A stretch of DNA of 49,535 bases from Azospirillum sp. TSO22-1 (lineage in GTDB: Bacteria > Pseudomonadota > Alphaproteobacteria > Azospirillales > Azospirillaceae), in assembly GCF_003116015.1 (NCBI RefSeq), contig NZ_LGQZ01000083.1, positions 1 to 49,535 on the forward strand, written 5' to 3'. Numbering within the stretch: the stretch's first letter is position 1; each line of letters opens with the position of its first letter. Below the pieces are notes generated by a model. It made no database searches. It had not been told where the DNA came from and was given only the letters and a program-made list of their open reading frames with translations. Made by a program: the position numbers and the translations under genes. This document shows, one piece after another, positions 26,162 to 35,593 of the stretch.

Positions 26162-26165
<4 letters not shown>
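25899..26165 (+). CDS. NifU C-terminal-domain-like Fe-S scaffold
   Basis: The 88-residue product is a stand-alone NifU/Nfu C-terminal domain. It has a helix (RRRLIAAVIEELRPMLQYD), the conserved GDIELAEIVGDVVRVRLKGAC strand region and the cluster-binding CVGCG pair, followed by LGTVRRRLMEVLG. It would carry or transfer a 4Fe-4S cluster. It may be the counterpart of VnfU, but I am not sure of that assignment. Its stop overlaps the vnfA ATG (ATGA). An upstream GTG-led start would run through the ModE-type box and is rejected. Confidence 0.75.
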
Positions 26166-27760
<1,595 letters not shown>

Positions 27761-27800
27761 TCCCGGCGGGCGGCCTTTTCAACGATGCTGGAGGATGAGG

Positions 27801-28172
27801 ATGGACAAGCTGGCGCGCCGGATCACCCCATTGACCATTCTGCCCGACATCGGGGCGATGGCGCAGCAGTACCGGGACCTCGGTTTCGAAGCCGTCGAGA
27901 CGGGCGAACCGGACTGTGTCGGCATGCTCGCCGGCGAGACCGGCGTCATCCTCGCCACGGTCGACCACATGGCCGCCGACTTCGGGGCGGCGGCGGTCGC
28001 CCCGCTCGCCGGGCGGACCATTCCCTACATCTACGTGCGCTCCGTCGCCGAGGCGGCGGCAGGCTTTACGCCCCCGGCCTCCGTTCTGGCCCAGGTCACG
28101 ACGCGCGGTGGAACCTTCGAAGCGCTCATCGAGCGGGAGGGCCAGCACTTCATTCTGGCCGAGAAGCGCTGA
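27801..28172 (+). CDS. VOC (glyoxalase/bleomycin-resistance)-like protein
   Basis: The 123-residue product looks like a single VOC-fold domain: ITPLTILPDIGAMAQQYRDLGFEAVETGEPDCVGML, then YIYVRSVAEAAAGF and GGTFEALIEREGQHFILAEKR. Metal-binding residues of true glyoxalases are not obvious. A GGAGG site precedes ATG 27801; another ATG lies at 27795. It is 40 bases after vnfA and may be co-transcribed. Substrate unknown. Confidence 0.6.
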   Translation: MDKLARRITPLTILPDIGAMAQQYRDLGFEAVETGEPDCVGMLAGETGVILATVDHMAADFGAAAVAPLAGRTIPYIYVRSVAEAAAGFTPPASVLAQVTTRGGTFEALIEREGQHFILAEKR

Positions 28173-28242
28173 TGCGACCTGGATAGGGCGGTGAACTCCG
28201 ACGGTGGGAAAGGAGTGCATCGATGAGGACGGGAGCGCCGTC

Positions 28243-28840
28243 GTGAAGGGGCTGGCCGGGATCGCCCTGTGCGCGCTGACGTCGCTGCTGCCGTTTCGCG
28301 TCGCGCACGCGGATGGACACCGTCTGCAAGGACACTGGCGAACCGACTGCCTGCCGATGGGAGCCGGCGGCCGCCACGGCGCCATCACGACGGTGACCTT
28401 CCGGGGCGACGAGATCCGCGCCGTGCTGGTGATGCACACCGGGGCCGGCTGCGAACTCCCGAGCGTCACCGCCGAATACACGGGGCGCTTCCGGATCGTG
28501 GGCGAGCCGGAGGGCGCACTGGCCATCGATCATGTCGTCTCCTCCCTGACCATGACCGTCGGACGGGCCGACGTCGCCGAACATTACAACCGCGGCCGGA
28601 GGTGACGGTTGCGGCTTCAGCGCGTGGCAGGCCGGGGTGGCGGTCGATGTCGCCGGACGGCACTGCCGGCCGGTGTCTTTTCCCTATCGTGGGGCAACCC
28701 TCTACGACCGCATTGAGATGAGCGGCGACGGCCTGTCTTTCGGCAGCCTGCCGATGTCCTGGACCAACGCGGTACCGACGCTCCGGCCGGCGGTGTCGAA
28801 CGCCATCCGCTTCCACAGGGTGACTCCGTTCCCGGAGTGA
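28243..28840 (+). pseudogene. Secreted protein of unknown function, split by a frameshift
   Basis: A GTG start at 28243 gives a signal peptide (IALCALTSLLPFRVAHA) and a mature part (GHWRTDCLPMGAGGRHGAITT) that stops at 28605. The next frame continues without a break in sense from about 28592 (AAGGDGCGFSAWQAGVAVDVAG) to 28840. Joining the two gives one protein of about 198 residues. The break near 28590 may be a real frameshift or a sequencing error. The family is not recognised. Confidence 0.55.
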
Positions 28841-28865
28841 TCGCCGGGCGCGGGTGGGCGGACTT

Positions 28866-29912
28866 TCATCCCCCGTGCTCAGCCAGCAGATACGGCACGT
28901 AGGTCTGATCCTCGCCGAGGATGTGGCTGGTCAGCCAGTGGCCGAGGAAGCGGTGCAGTTCGTTTCCGAGCCCGGGCGTAAAGGCGACCATCCGGCGCTG
29001 CAGATCGCGGGTCTCCTCCAGCAGGGTGCGGTGGACGCGGCGGTGCTCCTCCAGGTCCGGATAGCCGGCGCGCGCCAGCAACTCCTCCTCCCGCGCGAAG
29101 TGGACGGCGGCGTAGCCGACCAGTTCATCCAGCACGAACTCCACCGCGGTGCGGTCGCCCTGGTTGTCGGGGTCGGCGATCTGGTTGACCAGCGCCAGCA
29201 GCATGCGGTGGTCGCCGTCGATGACCGGAATGCCGGTCTCCATCTCGGCCGTCCACTCGATGGTGCGGGCGGCGGCGCGCGCCTCCACCACCTCCAGCAG
29301 CGCCTCGACGACGGCAGGGTCGAAGTGCCGGCCGGCCTGCCCGCGCATGTGGGCGAGCACGCGTTCGGACGGCCACGGCGCCTTGTAGGGGCGGCGCGAG
29401 GACAGCGCGTCGTACACGTCGGCCGCCGCAACGATGCGCGCCGCCAGCGGGATCGCCTCGCCGGCCAGCCCGGCGGGATAGCCGGTGCCGTCCCAGCGCT
29501 CGTGGTGGTGCGCGGCGATGATGGCGGCGTGGCGGAACTGCGCGCTCCCGGCCAGCATGGCGTTGGCCTTGTGCAGGATCGCCGCCCCCGCGGCGGCGTG
29601 CGTCTCCATGACAACGCGCTCCCCGGCGGTCAGCGGCCCGGGCTTCAGCAGGACGGCGTCGGGAATGCTGACCTTGCCGACATCGTGCAGGATGCTGGCG
29701 ACGCCGACGTAGCGCAGGAACTCGTCGTTGATCTCGCCGGGGCAGCGCCCCCTCGTCCACAGCCGGCGGGCGATCTCATGGGTCAGGCGGGCGACGCGCA
29801 GGACGTGCTTCCCCGTCTCGTTGTCGCGGTGCTCGGCGAGGTCGGCCAGCGCCACCAGCGCGATCTTCTGCGACCGTTCGGCCCTGCGCGCGTCGCGGCG
29901 CTGCGCCGTCAC
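28866..29912 (-). CDS. HD-GYP domain protein with C-terminal hemerythrin domain (3' part of an interrupted gene)
   Basis: The 348-residue product has an HD-GYP domain (HDVGK metal site and HHERWDGTGYP signature), which usually hydrolyses cyclic di-GMP. It is followed by a bacterial hemerythrin domain with its di-iron ligands (IPVIDGDHRM, HFAREEELLARAGY, EEHRRVH, HWLTSHILGED). Hemerythrins bind O2 or NO. The GTG at 29912 is in the same frame as the PAS fragment upstream, separated only by a TAG, so the ancestral gene was PAS-HD-GYP-hemerythrin. Coupling O2 binding to cyclic di-GMP turnover next to an oxygen-sensitive nitrogenase is plausible. Confidence 0.8.
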   Translation of the reverse strand: MTAQRRDARRAERSQKIALVALADLAEHRDNETGKHVLRVARLTHEIARRLWTRGRCPGEINDEFLRYVGVASILHDVGKVSIPDAVLLKPGPLTAGERVVMETHAAAGAAILHKANAMLAGSAQFRHAAIIAAHHHERWDGTGYPAGLAGEAIPLAARIVAAADVYDALSSRRPYKAPWPSERVLAHMRGQAGRHFDPAVVEALLEVVEARAAARTIEWTAEMETGIPVIDGDHRMLLALVNQIADPDNQGDRTAVEFVLDELVGYAAVHFAREEELLARAGYPDLEEHRRVHRTLLEETRDLQRRMVAFTPGLGNELHRFLGHWLTSHILGEDQTYVPYLLAEHGG

Positions 29913-29915
29913 GTC

Positions 29916-30218
29916 CTAGGCGGACAGCACCCAGCCGCCGCCCTGCACCGGCATCAGGGCGAAGGCGGCAACGACGCCGGTCGGGCCGGCGAAGTCGTGG
30001 AACACCCCCGGCGGCCCGCCGACCCGCGGCAGCCCGAGGAAGGCGGTAACGGCGCCCACCCCCTCGAACCGCCAGCGGTCGGCGGGATCCACCAAGCTCG
30101 CCCAGAGGTCGCGGAAGCGCTGGTTGGCGTGCGCCAGACGGCCGGCCGGCCCGTAGACGGCGGTCGGATGGGCCAGCGCATCGATCAGGGCGGGCGGCAG
30201 CGCCGCCGCCTCGGTCAT
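29916..30218 (-). pseudogene. PAS domain fragment, 5' part of the interrupted HD-GYP/hemerythrin gene
   Basis: About 100 residues of PAS-like sequence (LPPALIDALAHPTAVYGPAG, RLAHANQRFRDLW, VVAAFALMPVQGGGWVLSA) end at a TAG at 29916-29918. The codons before and after read V-L-S-A-stop-D-V-T-A-Q-R, where homologous proteins would read straight on. The ATG at 30218 overlaps the gloA stop (ATGA), so it is translationally coupled to gloA. A point nonsense change (GAG or CAG to TAG) or a sequencing error explains it best. Confidence 0.7.
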
Positions 30219-30640
30219 GCCGCCGCACGCTGGACGAGTTCGATCCGGTAGCCGTCCGGATCCTCGACGAAGGCGACGATGTGGTCGCCGTGCTTCTGCG
30301 GCTTGGGCGGGCGCGGCACCGGCACGCCCTCGGCGGCCAGCCGGTCGCACAGCGCGGTGATGCCGGTCACGCCGATGGCGATGTGGCCGAATGCCGAGCC
30401 GTGGCTGTACGGCTCCTCCTGCGTCCAGTTGGCCACCAGCTCGACGACCATCGACGCCGATGCTAGCGGGTCGTCGCCCTCCGCGCCGTAGCCGAGGTAG
30501 GCCTGGGTGAACTGGTTCTTCTTGTGCTCGCGCTGCTGCAGCACGCGCATGCCCAGAAGGCGCGTGTAGAAGTCGAGCGAGCGCTCCATGTCGCTGACCC
30601 GCAGCATGGCGTGCAGCAGCCGGAAGTTCGTGGCGGTCAT
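30215..30640 (-). CDS. gloA: Lactoylglutathione lyase (glyoxalase I)
   Basis: The 141-residue product matches GloA: LLHAMLRVSDMERSLDFYTRLLGMRVL, the metal-site residues in H of LLHAML, E of VVELVANW, H of FGHIAIGV and E of YRIELVQ, and VAFVEDPDGYRIEL. It isomerises the methylglyoxal-glutathione adduct. It is divergent from vnfD, with its own sigma-54 promoter and a shared VnfA-type site, so it looks like a member of the vnf regulon. The start at 30640 fits the family. Confidence 0.9.
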   Translation of the reverse strand: MTATNFRLLHAMLRVSDMERSLDFYTRLLGMRVLQQREHKKNQFTQAYLGYGAEGDDPLASASMVVELVANWTQEEPYSHGSAFGHIAIGVTGITALCDRLAAEGVPVPRPPKPQKHGDHIVAFVEDPDGYRIELVQRAAA

Positions 30641-30676
30641 CGTCCGCTCCTTGCCGTGTGTCCTGTCCCGTCGTGG

Positions 30677-30692
30677 AGCAACCGCCATGCCA
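30677..30692 (-). promoter_or_regulatory. Sigma-54 promoter for gloA and the HD-GYP/hemerythrin gene
   Basis: On the minus strand TGGCATG-GCGG-TTGCT matches the consensus at GG and GC with correct spacing and nearly repeats the element in front of the nifX-like unit. The predicted start near 30666 is 26 bases before the gloA ATG. Confidence 0.7.
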
Positions 30693-30775
30693 GGGCCTCC
30701 GCGGCGGCGTTCCGGGCCGGGCCGGCGATGGCGCGCACGGAAACGAACGATCTCATCCCGCCCGTCCCCCGGTTC

Positions 30776-30789
30776 GTACCGATCCGAAC
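30776..30789. promoter_or_regulatory. VnfA-like site between gloA and vnfD
   Basis: GTAC-CGATCC-GAAC differs from GTAC-N6-GTAC at one base and lies inside a GTTCG-N8-CGAAC dyad (30772-30789). It is about 117 bases from the predicted gloA start and 101 bases from the vnfD start, the same scale as the perfect site at vnfE. Confidence 0.55.
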
Positions 30790-30857
30790 GAACCCGCCTC
30801 CCCGGGTTTCGGCCCTCCACACCGGCGAAACCAGCGATTCCAAGGCGAAATGCGGAG

Positions 30858-30873
30858 TGGCACGGACCATGCA
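30858..30873 (+). promoter_or_regulatory. Sigma-54 promoter for vnfDGK
   Basis: TGGCACG-GACC-ATGCA has a perfect -24 half and the invariant GC at -12 with correct spacing. The predicted start near 30884 leaves a 75-base leader to the vnfD ATG. Confidence 0.8.
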
Positions 30874-30958
30874 TTTACCTGGACATTCAGCCGCCCCGCC
30901 AAATGGACGGCGACCACCGCTCAAGCACAAAACCCGCCACCGTGAGGAGCCCCTCCCC

Positions 30959-32380
30959 ATGCCCATGGTCCTGCTGAAATGCGACAAGGACATTCCCGAA
31001 CGGGAAAAGCACATCTACTTGAAGGCGCCGGACGAGGACACGCGTGACTTCCTGCCGCTGTCGAACGCGGCGACGATTCCCGGCACCCTGTCGGAGCGCG
31101 GCTGCGCGTTCTGCGGCGCCAAGTTGGTCATCGGAGGCGTCCTCAAGGACACCATCCAGATGATCCACGGCCCCTTGGGCTGCGCCTACGACACTTGGCA
31201 CACCAAGCGCTACCCCTCCGACAACGGCCACTTCCAGATGAAGTACGTCTGGTCGACCGACATGAAGGAGAGCCACATCGTCTTCGGCGGCGAGAAGCGG
31301 CTCGAAAAGAGCATGCACGAAGCCTTCGACGCCATGCCCGACGTCAAGCGCATGATCGTCTACACCACCTGCCCGACGGCGCTGATCGGCGACGACATCA
31401 AGGCGGTGGCGAAGAAGGTGATGGCGGCGCGCCCAGACGTCGACATCTTCACCGTCGAGTGCCCCGGCTTCTCCGGCGTCAGCCAGTCGAAGGGCCACCA
31501 CGTCCTCAACATCGGCTGGGTCAACGAGAAGGTCGGCACCGTCGAGCCGGAGATCACCTCCGAGTACACCATCAACTTCATCGGCGACTACAACATCCAG
31601 GGCGACACCCAGCTCCTGCAGCAGTACTGGGACAAGCTGGGCATCCAGGTGATCGCGCACTTCACCGGCAACGCCAACTACGACGACCTGCGCGGCATGC
31701 ACCGCGCCAAGCTGAACGTGGTGAACTGCGCCCGCTCGGCCGGCTACATCGCCAACGAGCTGAAGAAGCAGTACGGCATCCCGCGCCTGGACATCGATTC
31801 CTGGGGCTTCAACTACATGGCCGAAGGCATCCGCAAGATCTGCGCCTTCTTCGGCATCGAGGAGAAGGGCGAGGCGCTGATCGCCGAGGAATACGCCAAG
31901 TGGAAGCCCAAGCTCGACTGGTACAAGGAGCGCCTGAAGGGCACCAAGATGGCGATCTGGACCGGCGGCCCGCGGCTGTGGCACTGGACCAAGTCGGTCG
32001 AGGACGACCTCGGCGTGCAGGTCGTCGCGATGTCCTCGAAGTTCGGCCATGAGGAGGACTTCGAGAAGGTGATCGCCCGCGGCCAGGAGGGCACCTACTA
32101 TATCGACGACGGCAACGAGCTGGAGTTCTTCGAGATCATCGACCTCGTCAAGCCGGACGTCATCTTCACCGGCCCGCGCGTCGGCGAGCTGGTGAAGAAG
32201 CTGCACATCCCCTACGTCAACGGCCACGCCTACCACAACGGCCCGTACATGGGGTTCGAGGGCTTCGTGAACCTCGCCCGCGACATGCACAACGCGGTGC
32301 ACAACCCGCTGCTCAAGCTCGCCGCCACCGACATCCGCGGCACCACCACCCCCGCCCAGTTCAAGGAGGCCGCGGAATGA
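30959..32380 (+). CDS. vnfD: Vanadium nitrogenase VFe protein alpha subunit
   Basis: The 473-residue product keeps Azotobacter VnfD numbering: P-cluster ligands Cys49, Cys75 and Cys138, FeV-co ligands Cys257 and His423, Gln176 and His180 near the cofactor, and the vanadium-specific loop TGGPRL at 335-340 that holds the carbonate ligand. It should bind FeV-co and reduce N2 together with VnfK and VnfG. GTGAGGAG precedes the ATG. The stop overlaps vnfG by ATGA. Its identity as Vnf rather than Anf rests on this loop, the near-identical N-terminus and the type of delta subunit. Confidence 0.95.
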   Translation: MPMVLLKCDKDIPEREKHIYLKAPDEDTRDFLPLSNAATIPGTLSERGCAFCGAKLVIGGVLKDTIQMIHGPLGCAYDTWHTKRYPSDNGHFQMKYVWSTDMKESHIVFGGEKRLEKSMHEAFDAMPDVKRMIVYTTCPTALIGDDIKAVAKKVMAARPDVDIFTVECPGFSGVSQSKGHHVLNIGWVNEKVGTVEPEITSEYTINFIGDYNIQGDTQLLQQYWDKLGIQVIAHFTGNANYDDLRGMHRAKLNVVNCARSAGYIANELKKQYGIPRLDIDSWGFNYMAEGIRKICAFFGIEEKGEALIAEEYAKWKPKLDWYKERLKGTKMAIWTGGPRLWHWTKSVEDDLGVQVVAMSSKFGHEEDFEKVIARGQEGTYYIDDGNELEFFEIIDLVKPDVIFTGPRVGELVKKLHIPYVNGHAYHNGPYMGFEGFVNLARDMHNAVHNPLLKLAATDIRGTTTPAQFKEAAE

Positions 32381-32721
32381 CCAGCGAAGCCAAGGTCGAC
32401 CAGCTCTACGGCTACGTGCAGAAGCGCTGCCTGTGGCAGTTCTTCTCGCGCTCGTGGGACCGCCAGGAGAACATCGACGGCGTGCTGGGCATCGCCGCCG
32501 ACCTGCTGACCGGCAAGGAGCTGACGCTGGAGACGCCGCAGCAGCGCCTGTTCTACGCCGACGCCAAGATCATGGTGCGCGACTTCAAGGAGCGCTTCCC
32601 CTGGATCGACGAGGCCGGGCCGGCGCAGGTCCGCGACATGCTGAACGGGCTCAAGGCGCGGCTGGTGGACATCGCCATCACCGGCTCCAAGAACCGCGAA
32701 CTGCACCACTCCCTCTATTGA
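32377..32721 (+). CDS. vnfG: Vanadium nitrogenase VFe protein delta subunit
   Basis: The 114-residue product is the small extra subunit found only in alternative nitrogenases. CLWQFFSRSWDRQENIDGVL, the TPQQRLFYADA segment and the ending ITGSKNRELHHSLY follow VnfG; AnfG differs in these parts. In the VFe protein it packs on the alpha subunit and is needed for activity. It overlaps vnfD and is followed by vnfK after 23 bases. Confidence 0.93.
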   Translation: MTSEAKVDQLYGYVQKRCLWQFFSRSWDRQENIDGVLGIAADLLTGKELTLETPQQRLFYADAKIMVRDFKERFPWIDEAGPAQVRDMLNGLKARLVDIAITGSKNRELHHSLY

Positions 32722-32744
32722 CCGGTCTCGGAAAGGTATTAGCC

Positions 32745-34133
32745 ATGGGTTGCGAAATCACAGCGAAGGACCGGGCCGGGATCATCAACCCGATGTTCGA
32801 CTGCCAGCCGGCCGGCGCGCAGTACGCGGGCATCGGCGTGAAGGACAGCATTCCGCTGGTCCACGGCGGCCAGGGCTGCAGCATGTTCGTGCGCCTGCTG
32901 TTCGCCCAGCACTTCAAGGAGAACTTCGACATCGCCTCGACCTCGCTGCACGAGGAATCGGCGGTGTTCGGCGGCAACAAGCGCATCGAGGAAGGCGTCG
33001 AGGTTCTCGCCCGCCGCTACCCGAACCTGCGCATGATCCAGATCATCACCACCTGCTCGACCGAGGTGATCGGCGACGACGTCGAGGGCTCGATCAACGT
33101 CTGCAACCGCAAGCTCAAGGAGATCTTCCCCGACCGCAAGATCCACCTCGTCCCGGTCCATACGCCGAGCTTCAAGGGCAGCCACGTCAGCGGCTACGAC
33201 GAGTGCGTCAAGGCCATGGTCAAGACGCTGGCCACCCACAAGGCCAAGCCGAACGGCAAGCTCAACGTCTTCCCCGGCTGGGTGAACCCCGGCGACGTGG
33301 CGCTGCTCAAGTCCTACCTGAAGGAGATGGGCATCGACGCCACGGTGCTGATGGACACCGAGGACTTCGACAGCCCGATGATGCCCGACAAGAGCATCCA
33401 GACGCACGGGCTGACCACCGTCGAGGACCTCGCCGGCACGCCCAACGCGGTGGGTTCCATCGCGCTGGCCCGCTACGAGGGTGGCAGCGCCGCGGAGTAC
33501 CTGCGCGACGAGTTCGAGGTGCCCTGCGTCGTCGGCCCGACGCCGTACGGCATCGCCAACACCGACGCCATGCTGCAGAACATCAGCCGCCTGACCGGCA
33601 AGCCGATCCCGGAATCGCTGGTGCGCGAACGCGGCATTGCCCTGGATGCCCTCCAGGACCTGGCGCACATGTTCTTTGCCGACAAGAAGGTCGCCATCTT
33701 CGGCCACGCCGACCTGGTGATCGGGCTGGCGGAGTTCTGCCGCGAGGTGCAGCTGAAGCCGGTGCTCCTCCTGCTCGGCGACGACAACAGCAAGTACAAG
33801 AAGGACCCGCGCATCCTCGCGCTGAAGAACTCCGTGGACCACGACATGGAGGTCGTCTGCAACGCCGACCTCTGGGAGCTGGAGCGCCGCATCCGCGACA
33901 AGGAGATCGAGCTGGACCTGATCATGGGCCACTCGAAGGGGCGCTACATCGCCATCGACGCCAACATCCCGATGGTGCGCGTCGGCTTCCCGAGCTTCGA
34001 CCGGGCCGGCCTCTACCGCAAGCCGACCATCGGCTACAAGGGCGCCATGGAGCTGGGCGAGTCCATCGCCAACGCCCTCTTCACGCACATGGAATACACC
34101 AGGGACCGCGAGTGGATCCTCAACACCTGGTAG
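32745..34133 (+). CDS. vnfK: Vanadium nitrogenase VFe protein beta subunit
   Basis: The 462-residue product matches VnfK along its length. P-cluster ligands are visible as Cys20 (MFDCQPAGAQYAG), Cys45 (GGQGCSMFVR) and Cys104 (ITTCSTEVIGDD). VPVHTPSFKGSHVSGYDECV and the closing HMEYTRDREWILNTW are typical. The N-terminus is slightly shorter than in Azotobacter. With VnfD and VnfG it forms the hexameric VFe protein. A strong hairpin follows the gene. Confidence 0.94.
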   Translation: MGCEITAKDRAGIINPMFDCQPAGAQYAGIGVKDSIPLVHGGQGCSMFVRLLFAQHFKENFDIASTSLHEESAVFGGNKRIEEGVEVLARRYPNLRMIQIITTCSTEVIGDDVEGSINVCNRKLKEIFPDRKIHLVPVHTPSFKGSHVSGYDECVKAMVKTLATHKAKPNGKLNVFPGWVNPGDVALLKSYLKEMGIDATVLMDTEDFDSPMMPDKSIQTHGLTTVEDLAGTPNAVGSIALARYEGGSAAEYLRDEFEVPCVVGPTPYGIANTDAMLQNISRLTGKPIPESLVRERGIALDALQDLAHMFFADKKVAIFGHADLVIGLAEFCREVQLKPVLLLLGDDNSKYKKDPRILALKNSVDHDMEVVCNADLWELERRIRDKEIELDLIMGHSKGRYIAIDANIPMVRVGFPSFDRAGLYRKPTIGYKGAMELGESIANALFTHMEYTRDREWILNTW

Positions 34134-34143
34134 CCGCCTGACG

Positions 34144-34175
34144 GCCCGGCCGACCTCCCCGCAGGCCGGCCGGGC
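34144..34175 (+). terminator. Hairpin after vnfK
   Basis: GCCCGGCCG (34144-34152) pairs perfectly with CGGCCGGGC (34167-34175), and a pyrimidine-rich TCCCTTTCTC follows. It probably ends or attenuates the vnfDGK transcript, so downstream genes would be expressed at a lower level by read-through, or from an unseen promoter. Confidence 0.6.
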
Positions 34176-34219
34176 TCCCTTTCTCACACCCGAACACCAC
34201 CCTCACCCAGGGGCGTTCC

Positions 34220-35068
34220 GTGTCGATCCTGCTCCCCGAACACCGCCAGATCGAGCTGTACACGAAGAAGAAGGTTCTCGCCGTCGTCGAGGATCCCGAG
34301 GGCGAGTTGGCCGCCGCCGGGGAGATCATCGAGGGCCTGGCCCGCACCTTCACCACCCTCGACGCCGCGCTGGGCGATCCCGTCGATCCCGCCGATCCGA
34401 TGGCCGGCTGGAGGAAGTACCTGGCGCTGCCGCGCAAATCCGGCGTCGACAAGCTGACCGCCGAGATCTACCGGACGCTGCGCATCTTTCAGGTCGCCAC
34501 CGCGCACCCGACCGGGCGGATCGATTCCCGCAACGGGCTGGCCAAGGCGTCCTCCACCGTCGATCAGACGGCATTGTCGATCCGCGTCACGCGGGCCGGC
34601 CGGGGGCTCCTCGACGCTGCGGTCGCCTACCGGCTCGCCGCCGACACCCAGGTCTACCCCGAGGCCTACGTCGAGGCGATGCTGTGCCGCTACTGGGCCG
34701 ACATCGTTGCCGAGATCCGCTGGTACTACGACGAGGACCGCGTGCTGTTCCAGTTCCGCGATGAATACCGGATGAACCGGCACTTCCGCTTCGACTGCGA
34801 CAACCCACGCTTCTCGATCGGCGGCGGCAAGCTGCATTTTTCCATCGGCGAGAAGTACGCCGACCCTGCGCGCTATCCCATCGACTTCTTCGTCATCGAG
34901 GACGGGCTCTTGCACATCGTCCCCGTCGAGGCGCTGACCGGGTCCGCCATCGCGCTCGACCGGCTGCCGCGCTGGCGCGCCCGCGTCGCCGACGGCGTGA
35001 CCCTGCCCGCCGCCTTCCGCCCGCGCTTCACCCGCGAGGAGATGACCCCCGGCCTGCCGATGACCTGA
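34220..35068 (+). CDS. Unknown protein between vnfK and the VnfY-like gene
   Basis: I do not recognise this 282-residue protein. It starts at GTG 34220 (SILLPEHRQIELYTKKKVLA). It has no signal peptide or membrane helix, few cysteines and a predicted mixed alpha/beta make-up. Noticeable stretches are RIFQVATAHPTGRIDSRNG, the aromatic and acidic EIRWYYDEDRVLFQFRDEYR and FFVIEDGLLHIVPVEAL. Its place between the VFe structural genes and a NifX-family gene on the same strand suggests an accessory role in VFe protein maturation, vanadium handling or protection. That is context only. Confidence 0.65.
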   Translation: MSILLPEHRQIELYTKKKVLAVVEDPEGELAAAGEIIEGLARTFTTLDAALGDPVDPADPMAGWRKYLALPRKSGVDKLTAEIYRTLRIFQVATAHPTGRIDSRNGLAKASSTVDQTALSIRVTRAGRGLLDAAVAYRLAADTQVYPEAYVEAMLCRYWADIVAEIRWYYDEDRVLFQFRDEYRMNRHFRFDCDNPRFSIGGGKLHFSIGEKYADPARYPIDFFVIEDGLLHIVPVEALTGSAIALDRLPRWRARVADGVTLPAAFRPRFTREEMTPGLPMT

Positions 35069-35106
35069 CGGTCCCCCTCCCACCGGCCTTCCCAACGGAG
35101 CCTTCC

Positions 35107-35577
35107 ATGAGCGACATCGGTCACATCAAGATCGCCCTGACCACCAACAGCCTGACGGACGTCGACGCCGACTTCGCCAGCGCCCGCCAGATGGTCTTTT
35201 ACGACGTCAGCTACGACAGCGCCGAGTTCCTCGACGCCGTGCAGTTCGGCCCCGGCAAAGCGGCCGGAGGCAAGGGACCGGGCGGCGGCGCCGGCTGCTC
35301 GGGCCCCGGCACCGAGGAGGCGGGCGACCTGACCGACCAGAAGATCGGCGCGCTGGCCGGCTGCGCCGTGCTGTTCACCCGCCGGCTGTCCGACTTCGCC
35401 GCGGTGCGCGTGCGCGACGCCAAGGTCTTCCCGGTCAAGATGGAAACGCCGCGCGAGGTCGGCGCGGTCATTGAGCAGCTCCAGGCGATGATGAACCGCA
35501 ACCCGCCGCTCTGGCTGCGCAAGGCGCTGGGCTACGGCGTCCGCAACAACGCCTTCCTGGTCGAGAAGGAAGCCTGA
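35107..35577 (+). CDS. vnfY: NifX/NafY-family protein, probable VnfY
   Basis: The 156-residue product has the NifX fold: IKIALTTNSLTDVDADFASARQMVFYDVS at the start, IGALAGCAVLFTRRLSDFAAVRV, and the ending NPPLWLRKAL typical of NifX. A Gly-rich insert with one Cys (GGKGPGGGAGCSGPG) interrupts the domain near residues 53-70. Azotobacter VnfY is a family member needed for full VFe activity. This gene's position downstream of vnfK supports that name, though NifX-like is the safer call. It starts 38 bases after the unknown gene and precedes the transporter genes by 16 bases. Confidence 0.7.
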   Translation: MSDIGHIKIALTTNSLTDVDADFASARQMVFYDVSYDSAEFLDAVQFGPGKAAGGKGPGGGAGCSGPGTEEAGDLTDQKIGALAGCAVLFTRRLSDFAAVRVRDAKVFPVKMETPREVGAVIEQLQAMMNRNPPLWLRKALGYGVRNNAFLVEKEA

Positions 35578-35593
35578 CCCGGAAACCGGCGAG

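Noticed and set aside
30959..34133. Fe-only nitrogenase (anfDGK)
   Set aside because: The alpha-subunit loop TGGPRL and the delta-subunit sequence follow VnfD and VnfG; Anf subunits differ at these positions.
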